From Streptomyces sp. TRM70350 (GTDB lineage: Bacteria; Actinomycetota; Actinomycetes; Streptomycetales; Streptomycetaceae), in the NCBI RefSeq assembly GCF_019219825.1, contig NZ_JAHUXH010000008.1, positions 186,001 to 250,000 of the forward strand: a stretch of 64,000 nt of DNA, given 5' to 3'. This document shows, piece after piece, positions 53,520 through 60,288 of the stretch. Numbering within the stretch: the first letter of the stretch is position 1; every line of letters begins with the position of its first letter. The position numbers and the translations under genes were made by a program. Under the pieces are notes generated by a model, which saw only the letters and a list, made by a program, of their open reading frames with translations, made no database searches and was not told where the DNA came from.

Positions 53520-54644
53520 GTGACTGAGATCGAGATCGGGCGCGGCAAGCGCGGCCGCCGGGCGTACGCCTTCGACGACATCGCCGTCGTCCCCAGCCGC
53601 CGTACGCGGGACCCGAAGGAGGTCTCGATCGCCTGGCAGATCGACGCCTACCGCTTCGAGCTGCCCTTCCTGGCCGCCCCCATGGACTCCGTCGTCTCCC
53701 CGGCCACGGCGATCCGCATCGGTGAGCTCGGCGGCCTCGGCGTGCTGAACCTCGAAGGCCTGTGGACGCGGTACGAGGACCCGCAGCCGCTGCTCGACGA
53801 GATCGTCGGCCTGCCGGTCGAGGCCGCCACCCGCCGCCTCCAGGAGATCTACGCCGCGCCGATCAAGGAGGAGCTGATCGGGCAGCGCATCAAGGAGGTG
53901 CGCGACTCGGGCGTGGTCACCGCGGCCGCGCTCTCCCCGCAGCGCACGGCGCAGTTCTCCAAGGCCGTGGTGGACGCGGGCGTGGACATCTTCGTCATCC
54001 GCGGTACGACCGTGTCGGCGGAGCACGTCTCGTCCTCGCACGAGCCGCTGAACCTGAAGCAGTTCATCTACGAGCTCGACGTCCCGGTGATCGTCGGCGG
54101 CTGCGCCACCTACACCGCCGCCCTGCACCTGATGCGCAGTGGCGCGGCGGGCGTCCTGGTCGGCTTCGGCGGCGGCGCCGCGCACACCACACGCAACGTG
54201 CTCGGCATCCAGGTGCCGATGGCCACCGCGGTGGCGGACGTGGCCGCCGCCCGCCGGGACTACATGGACGAGTCCGGCGGCCGCTATGTGCACGTGATCG
54301 CGGACGGCGGTGTCGGCTGGTCCGGCGACCTGCCCAAGGCGATCGCCTGCGGCGCCGACGCCGTGATGATGGGCTCCCCGCTCGCGCGCGCGACGGACGG
54401 CCCGGGCAAGGGCCACCACTGGGGCATGGAGGCCGTCAACGAGGAACTGCCGCGCGGCAAGAAGGTCGACCTCGGCACGGTCGGCACCATCGAGGAGATC
54501 CTCACCGGCCCGTCCCACACCCCGGACGGCTCGATGAACTTCTTCGGCGCCCTGCGCCGCGCCATGGCCACCACCGGCTACAGCGAGCTGAAGGAGTTCC
54601 AGCGGGTCGAGGTGACGGTGGCGGACTCGCAGCACCGGCGGTAG
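53520..54644 (+). CDS. guaB3: GuaB3 family IMP dehydrogenase-related protein
   Basis: 374 residues with the IMPDH/GMP reductase barrel (AYAFDDIAVVPSRRT, AAPMDSVVSP, IADGGVGWSGDLPKAIACGADAVMMGSPL) but no CBS domains. Where IMPDH has GSICTTR, this protein has GAAHTTR (215-225), so the catalytic Cys is His222. The pairing with guaB is the same as Rv3411c-Rv3410c in mycobacteria. Its reaction is uncertain. GTG at 53520 with GGGAAAGG upstream. Confidence 0.93.
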   Translation: MTEIEIGRGKRGRRAYAFDDIAVVPSRRTRDPKEVSIAWQIDAYRFELPFLAAPMDSVVSPATAIRIGELGGLGVLNLEGLWTRYEDPQPLLDEIVGLPVEAATRRLQEIYAAPIKEELIGQRIKEVRDSGVVTAAALSPQRTAQFSKAVVDAGVDIFVIRGTTVSAEHVSSSHEPLNLKQFIYELDVPVIVGGCATYTAALHLMRSGAAGVLVGFGGGAAHTTRNVLGIQVPMATAVADVAAARRDYMDESGGRYVHVIADGGVGWSGDLPKAIACGADAVMMGSPLARATDGPGKGHHWGMEAVNEELPRGKKVDLGTVGTIEEILTGPSHTPDGSMNFFGALRRAMATTGYSELKEFQRVEVTVADSQHRR

Positions 54645-54660
54645 CCCTACGGCGGCGGAA

Positions 54661-54695
54661 GGGCCGGTCATCCCGGGTGGGTGACCGGCTCTTTT
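54661..54695 (+). terminator. Terminator after guaB3
   Basis: GGCCGGTCA and TGACCGGCT(C) form a 10-bp stem with one G-T pair and an 11-nt loop, followed by TTTT. Confidence 0.85.
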
Positions 54696-54804
54696 GCGTG
54701 CCGTGAGGCCCTTGTTGGGGGCACATTGTGCGGGAGGGGGCGTGTGGTTGCGTCCAACGTGCTGCCCACCGGGCCAATGGGTGGCGTACTTCACCCGCTC
54801 CCCT

Positions 54805-56013
54805 TCACAACCGATGCGCCGCCCCCGTAGGCGTAGCCCCCCGCGTGTCCAGCAGCAGCTGTGCCTTCACCGACAGGCCCTGCAGGTCGTAGGTGCGGTG
54901 GTTCTGGAGCAGGATCGTGAGGTCGGCCTCGGCCGCCGCCTCGTAGAGGGAGTCGGCGCGGGGGACCGGGCGGTCGAGGATGCTCCAGGACGGGATGTGC
55001 GGGTCGTGGTAGCTGACGGCGGCGCCGAGTTCCATCAGACGGAACGCGATCTCCTGCGCCGGGGTGGCCTGCTGGTCGGCCAGGTCGGGCTTGTAGGTGA
55101 CGCCGAGCAGCAGCACGCGCGCGCCGCGGGCCGACTTGCCGTGCTCGTTGAGGAGGGCGGCGGCGCGCTGGACGACGTACCGGGGCATCCGGCTGTTGAC
55201 CTGCTGGGCCAGTTCCACCATGCGCAGGCCGCGGCCCGCGCGGCCGGTCAGGTCCTGCGGGACGGCGTGGCCGCCGACGCCGGGGCCGGGGCGGAAGGCC
55301 TGGAAGCCGAACGGCTTGGTCTCCGCGCAGCGGATGACGTCCCACAGGTCGACGCCCAAGTCATGGCACAGGACGGCCATTTCGTTGACCAGGGCGATGT
55401 TGACGTGCCGGTAGTTGGTCTCCAGGAGCTGCACGGTCTCGGCCTCGCGGGGGCCACGCGCGCGTACGACCTTGTCGGTGAGGCGGCCGTAGAAGGCGGC
55501 GGCCGACTCGGTGCAGGCGGGCGTGAGGCCGCCGATCACCTTGGGCGTGTTGGCGGGGATGAAGTCGCGGTTGCCGGGGTCGACGCGGCTGGGCGAGTAG
55601 GCGAGGTGGAAGTCGCGGCCGGCGCGCAGCCGTGAGACCTCTTCGAGCAGCGGGCGGAGGAATTCCTCGGTCGTGCCCGGGTACACGGGCGACTCCAGGA
55701 TGACCGTGGTGTGCGGGCGCAGTCGTGCGGCCAGGGTGCGGGCAGCCGCCTCCACCTGGCTCAGGTCCAGCCCGCCGTCCGTGCTTCTGGCGGTCGGGGC
55801 GCAGATGACCGCGGTGCGCACCCGGCCGAGTTCGCTCGGGCCCGCGGCGTGCCGGAAGCCCCCCGAGAGCATCCGGCGCAGTTCGGCGGGGCTGAGCGAG
55901 CCGGGCTCGGGACCGGTCTTGTAGCCGACGGTGGGGATACCGGCGGCGACAGCGGCCTGGGCCAGCGGCAGGCCGAGCGGGCCGAGTCCGATGACGGCGA
56001 GATCTGCGGGCAT
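54805..56013 (-). CDS. Nucleotide-sugar dehydrogenase-like protein lacking catalytic Cys
   Basis: 402 residues of the UDP-glucose/UDP-ManNAc dehydrogenase family: N-terminal NAD fold (LAVIGLGPLGLPLAQ), ESPVYPGTTEEFL, the central helical part (ETNYRHVNIALVNEMAVLC), the substrate Lys in KPFGFQAFRPGPGVGGH, and the C-terminal domain (VLLLGVTYKPDLADQ). The catalytic Cys that follows GGH in active enzymes is Ala250 (GGHAVPQDL). The ATG at 56013 gives the standard N-terminus; upstream in-frame starts exist. It stands alone, with no sugar-polymer genes nearby. Confidence 0.88.
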   Translation of the reverse strand: MPADLAVIGLGPLGLPLAQAAVAAGIPTVGYKTGPEPGSLSPAELRRMLSGGFRHAAGPSELGRVRTAVICAPTARSTDGGLDLSQVEAAARTLAARLRPHTTVILESPVYPGTTEEFLRPLLEEVSRLRAGRDFHLAYSPSRVDPGNRDFIPANTPKVIGGLTPACTESAAAFYGRLTDKVVRARGPREAETVQLLETNYRHVNIALVNEMAVLCHDLGVDLWDVIRCAETKPFGFQAFRPGPGVGGHAVPQDLTGRAGRGLRMVELAQQVNSRMPRYVVQRAAALLNEHGKSARGARVLLLGVTYKPDLADQQATPAQEIAFRLMELGAAVSYHDPHIPSWSILDRPVPRADSLYEAAAEADLTILLQNHRTYDLQGLSVKAQLLLDTRGATPTGAAHRL

Positions 56014-56108
56014 GGCGTGGTGGCCGTCCTTCCCAGTAACCGAAGCGGGACAGGTGCGCAAGCCCTGTGGACAGGATGAGCCAGCGCAATGTCACACTAG
56101 GAGTAAAT

Positions 56109-56240
56109 ATGACCGTTTTGCGGTATTGCCCGCGCCCGTGTCCGCGCTCGTGTCCCGTCCTGGCCGCCGGTGTCCGTACTGGTTATCCACAGGCTGGAGG
56201 TGTGTGGTGGCTGAAGTCGGACGACACGGTCAGACTTTGA
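56109..56240 (+). CDS. Possible 43-aa small ORF upstream of glpD
   Basis: MTVLRYCPRPCPRSCPVLAAG... Its ATG follows a very good ribosome-binding site (TAGGAGTAAAT). Codon usage is weakly biased and no homologue is recognised. It ends 70 nt before glpD and could be a leader peptide or a chance frame in the divergent control region. Confidence 0.3.
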   Translation: MTVLRYCPRPCPRSCPVLAAGVRTGYPQAGGVWWLKSDDTVRL

Positions 56241-56310
56241 GCGTGGGGGATGTGGACCGGGTCTCGCCCGAGGGGTGTGGCCTGCGCGAGGCGATGAGCG
56301 GGAGGCAGCG

Positions 56311-58017
56311 GTGAGGACAGGGACACTGGGGCCGGCGCAGCGCGCCGTGTCGCTCGCGGCGATGGCCGAGCGGGAGCTGGACGTGCTGGTCGTGGGCGGT
56401 GGAGTGGTCGGCGCGGGCACCGCGCTGGACGCCGTGACCCGCGGCCTGTCGACGGGCCTGGTCGAGGCGCGTGACTGGGCGTCGGGCACGTCGAGCCGGT
56501 CCAGCAAGCTGATCCACGGCGGTCTGCGCTATCTGGAGATGCTCGACTTCTCCCTCGTCCGCGAGGCGCTGAAGGAGCGCGGCCTGCTGCTGGAGCGGCT
56601 GGCCCCGCATCTGGTGAAACCGGTGCCCTTCCTCTACCCCTTGCAGCACAAGGGCTGGGAGCGGCTGTACGCCGGTTCGGGCGTGGCGCTCTACGACGCC
56701 ATGTCGATGGCCCGCGGGCACGGACGCGGCCTGCCGATACACCGGCACCTGAGCCGCCGTCAGGCACTGCGTGTGGCACCGGCGCTGAAGAAGGACGCGC
56801 TGGTCGGCGCGTTGCAGTACTACGACGCCCAGATGGACGACGCCCGCTTCGTCGCCACGCTGGTGCGCACGGCGGTGTCGTACGGGGCGAAGGCGGCCAA
56901 CCGCGCACGGGTGACCGGTTTCCTGCGCGAGGGCGAGCGGGTGGTCGGGGCCCGGGTGCAGGACGTCGAGGGCGGCGGGGAGTACGAGATCCACGCCAAA
57001 CAGATCGTCAACGCGACCGGCGTGTGGACGGACGACACGCAGGCCATGGTGGGGGAGCGGGGGCAGTTCCACGTCCGGGCGTCCAAGGGCATCCACCTGG
57101 TCGTGCCGAAGGACCGCATCCACTCCACCACCGGGCTGATCCTGCGCACCGAAAAATCCGTGCTGTTCGTCATCCCCTGGGGCCGGCACTGGATCATCGG
57201 CACCACCGACACCGACTGGGACCTCGACAAGGCGCACCCCGCCGCGTCCAGCGCCGACATCGACTATCTGCTGGAGCATGTGAACTCGGTGCTCGCGGTG
57301 CCGCTGACACGGGACGACGTCGAGGGTGTGTACGCCGGTCTGCGGCCGCTGCTCGCCGGGGAGTCGGACGCCACCAGCAAGCTGTCCCGCGAGCACACCG
57401 TCGCGCACCCGGTGCCGGGGCTGGTCGTGGTGGCGGGCGGCAAGTACACGACGTACCGGGTGATGGCCAAGGACGCGGTGGACGAGGCGGTGCACGGCCT
57501 CGATCTGCGGGTCGCCGAGTGCGTCACCGAGGACATACCGCTGCTCGGCGCGGAGGGATACCGGGCGCTGTGGAACGCGCGGGCGCGGACAGCGGCGCGC
57601 ACCGGCCTCCATGTGGTGCGCGTGGAGCACCTGCTGAACCGGTACGGGTCACTGTCGGAGGAGCTGTTCGAACTCATCGCCGACAACTCCTCACTGGGCG
57701 AGCCGCTCACCGGCGCCGACGACTATCTGCGCGCCGAGATCGTGTACGCCGCCTCGCACGAGGGCGCCCGGCACCTGGACGACGTCCTGACGCGGCGCAC
57801 CCGCATCTCCATCGAGACCTTCGACCGGGGCACCCGCTGCGCCCGTGAGGCCGCCGAGTTGATGGCGCCGGTGCTCGGCTGGGACAAGGACCGGATCGAG
57901 CGGGAGGTCCAGCACTACGAGAAGCGGGTGGAGGCCGAGCGGGAGTCGCAGCGCCAGCCGGACGACCTGACGGCGGACGCGGCCAGACTGGGGGCGCCGG
58001 ACATCGTGCCGTTGTAG
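56311..58017 (+). CDS. glpD: Aerobic glycerol-3-phosphate dehydrogenase
   Basis: FAD enzyme oxidising glycerol-3-phosphate to dihydroxyacetone phosphate at the membrane. 568 residues. FAD fold VLVVGGGVVGAGTALDAVTRG near the N-terminus, the family stretch SSKLIHGGLRYLE, NATGVWTDD, ASKGIHLVVP, FVIPWGRHWIIGTTDTDW, and a C-terminal helical domain. GTG at 56311 with GGGAGGCAG upstream. No glpF or glpK is adjacent. Confidence 0.96.
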   Translation: MRTGTLGPAQRAVSLAAMAERELDVLVVGGGVVGAGTALDAVTRGLSTGLVEARDWASGTSSRSSKLIHGGLRYLEMLDFSLVREALKERGLLLERLAPHLVKPVPFLYPLQHKGWERLYAGSGVALYDAMSMARGHGRGLPIHRHLSRRQALRVAPALKKDALVGALQYYDAQMDDARFVATLVRTAVSYGAKAANRARVTGFLREGERVVGARVQDVEGGGEYEIHAKQIVNATGVWTDDTQAMVGERGQFHVRASKGIHLVVPKDRIHSTTGLILRTEKSVLFVIPWGRHWIIGTTDTDWDLDKAHPAASSADIDYLLEHVNSVLAVPLTRDDVEGVYAGLRPLLAGESDATSKLSREHTVAHPVPGLVVVAGGKYTTYRVMAKDAVDEAVHGLDLRVAECVTEDIPLLGAEGYRALWNARARTAARTGLHVVRVEHLLNRYGSLSEELFELIADNSSLGEPLTGADDYLRAEIVYAASHEGARHLDDVLTRRTRISIETFDRGTRCAREAAELMAPVLGWDKDRIEREVQHYEKRVEAERESQRQPDDLTADAARLGAPDIVPL

Positions 58018-58102
58018 GAGCGTGGGGACACCCTGGGCGTGAGCCGCTTGTCGGGTGAGGGACAATGGAGGCTCTGTCAGGGCGGGTTGCATGAGGGGAC
58101 GC

Positions 58103-60085
58103 ATGTCGGAGGCGGAGCGGGCGGGGACATCCCGTCAGGACACTCGTCAGGACAAGAGCGAGCGTCTTCTCGCCGGGCGGTATCGGCTGGGGGACGTGCT
58201 CGGCCGCGGCGGCATGGGCACGGTGTGGCGTGCCGAGGACGAGACCCTCGGCCGGACGGTCGCCGTCAAGGAACTGCGGTTCCCGGCCAACATCGACGAG
58301 GACGAGAAGCGCCGACTCATCACGCGCACCCTGCGCGAGGCCAAGGCCATCGCGCGGATCCGCAACACCAGCGCGGTGACGGTCTTCGACGTGGTCGACG
58401 AGGACGACCGGCCGTGGATCGTGATGGAACTCGTCGAGGGCAAGTCCCTCGCCGAGGTCATCCGTGAGGACGGCGTGCTGCAGCCCCGGCGCGCCGCCGA
58501 AGTCGGCCTCGCCGTCCTCGACGTGCTGCGCTCCGCGCACCGCGAGGGCATCCTGCACCGCGATGTGAAGCCGTCGAACGTGCTGATCGCCGAGGACGGC
58601 CGGGTCGTGCTCACCGACTTCGGCATCGCCCAGGTCGAGGGCGACCCGTCCATCACCTCCACGGGCATGCTCGTCGGCGCGCCCTCCTACATCTCTCCGG
58701 AGCGCGCTCGCGGCCACAAGCCCGGCCCGGCCGCCGACCTGTGGTCGCTCGGCGGTCTGCTGTACGCGGCGGTCGAGGGCGTCCCGCCGTACGACAAGGG
58801 CTCCGCGATCGCCACCCTCACCGCGGTGATGACCGAGTCGCTGGAGGAGCCGAAGAACGCCGGTCCGCTCAAGGACGTCATCCACGGGCTGCTCACCAAG
58901 GACCCCCAGATGCGCCTCGACGACGCCGGCGCCCGCGCCATGCTCAAGGCCGTGATCGACGCACCCGACCGGAAGACGGCCGAGCCGGCGGACGCGACCA
59001 AGGTCGTACCGCTGCCCCCGCAGCCGGACATGCCTGTGAGGGGCGGGGGTTCGGCGGGCGGCGCGGGCCGGGAAGGTGCAGACCGGCTGCGCGGGGCGCT
59101 GCGGTCGGCTCGCAAGGCGGCCGTGGCGACGGGTGCGGCGGCGGGGCCCCGTACGACGTCCGGGACCGGGGGCGGTTCGGGCGCAGACGCGGGGCGTACG
59201 ACCTCTGTGGCGGCGTCGGACTCCGGTGCGCAGGGCGCCAACGGCGCGTCGGGCGGCCGGAGTTCCGGTTGGCCCGTGATGACGCCGCCGGACCTGCCGC
59301 CGCGGCCGGTGCCGAGGGCGCCGCTCACCGATGTGGTGCCCCGGCGGACGCTGGTGGTCGTCGCGGTGGTCGTGGTGCTCGCCGTGCTCGGTGTCGTGCT
59401 GGCCGTGGCGCTCAACTCGGGCGACGACGGGTCCAGCCAGTCCCAGGGCGGGGGCGACAAGACGGCCGCCGAGGCGAGCAGGAGCGCCGACACCAAGTCC
59501 GACGGCGGTGGGATCCACACGGACGGTACGGCGTCGGCCTCGACGGGGTCCGCGCCGGGCAACACACCCAGCGCGAGTGGCGGGGCGGCGGCCGGGGACG
59601 GCGACGAGGAGTCGGACAGCTCCTCGGACGGGCAGGATCCCTCGGACGGCACCGCCGCGGACGAGACGTACCAGGGCGGCCAGGGCTACTCCATAGGACT
59701 GCCCAAGGGCTGGAAGTACGGGTCGTCGGACGCGGCGGGTGACCGGTTCACCGGGCCCGATGGGCAGAAGCTGCTGATCGCCTGGACCTCCACGCCCAAG
59801 GACGATCCCGTCCGGGACTGGAAGAACCAGGAGCGCTCCATGACGCGCTCGCAGTACGACCGGATCCGGATAGTGGAGGTGGACTACCGCGGCTGGAAAA
59901 CGGCCGACTGGGAGTTCACCTATGTCGACAGGGGCACGAAGTACCGGACGATCGACCGCGGGTTCGTCGTCAACGACCATCAGGGCTATGCGTTGATGTA
60001 CACGGCGAAGGCCGCCGCGTGGGACGGCGAGTTGCGCAGGTCCACGTGGCGGACGCTGACCGGCACCTTCAAGCCGAAGGCTTGA
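58103..60085 (+). CDS. Membrane Ser/Thr protein kinase
   Basis: 660 residues. Kinase domain about 25-285 with GRGGMGTVW, Lys56 (VAVKEL), HRDVKPSN (Asp154), DFG (Asp172) and SPE: all catalytic residues present. A Gly/Ser/Ala-rich juxtamembrane linker follows, then one membrane segment (about 414-437), a Ser/Asp-rich stretch and an extracytoplasmic domain (GQGYSIGLPKGWKYGSS... WRTLTGTFKPKA) in place of PASTA repeats. ATG at 58103 with GAGGGG upstream. First of a run of kinase genes. Confidence 0.94.
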   Translation: MSEAERAGTSRQDTRQDKSERLLAGRYRLGDVLGRGGMGTVWRAEDETLGRTVAVKELRFPANIDEDEKRRLITRTLREAKAIARIRNTSAVTVFDVVDEDDRPWIVMELVEGKSLAEVIREDGVLQPRRAAEVGLAVLDVLRSAHREGILHRDVKPSNVLIAEDGRVVLTDFGIAQVEGDPSITSTGMLVGAPSYISPERARGHKPGPAADLWSLGGLLYAAVEGVPPYDKGSAIATLTAVMTESLEEPKNAGPLKDVIHGLLTKDPQMRLDDAGARAMLKAVIDAPDRKTAEPADATKVVPLPPQPDMPVRGGGSAGGAGREGADRLRGALRSARKAAVATGAAAGPRTTSGTGGGSGADAGRTTSVAASDSGAQGANGASGGRSSGWPVMTPPDLPPRPVPRAPLTDVVPRRTLVVVAVVVVLAVLGVVLAVALNSGDDGSSQSQGGGDKTAAEASRSADTKSDGGGIHTDGTASASTGSAPGNTPSASGGAAAGDGDEESDSSSDGQDPSDGTAADETYQGGQGYSIGLPKGWKYGSSDAAGDRFTGPDGQKLLIAWTSTPKDDPVRDWKNQERSMTRSQYDRIRIVEVDYRGWKTADWEFTYVDRGTKYRTIDRGFVVNDHQGYALMYTAKAAAWDGELRRSTWRTLTGTFKPKA

Positions 60086-60120
60086 TCGGGCCGGGGAGCG
60101 GGTTCGGGACATCAGGTCCC

Positions 60121-60160
60121 GTGAGGTCTCATGAGATGCCGTGAGATCCTGTGAGATCTT
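60121..60160. repeat. 10-bp tandem repeat, four units
   Basis: GTGAGGTCTC, ATGAGATGCC, GTGAGATCCT, GTGAGATCTT: four consecutive units of one pattern between the kinase and pseudokinase genes. Confidence 0.7.
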
Positions 60161-60288
60161 CCCATCCCTCCGTGCGGGTTGCCTCAGGCACGTATCGTGA
60201 GTGGTTGCGAACCGTACGCATCGGGAACGCATCCGGAACGGGGCGCCACACGAACGGAATTGACCACCGGGCGGCCGGGGGAGGCAAC

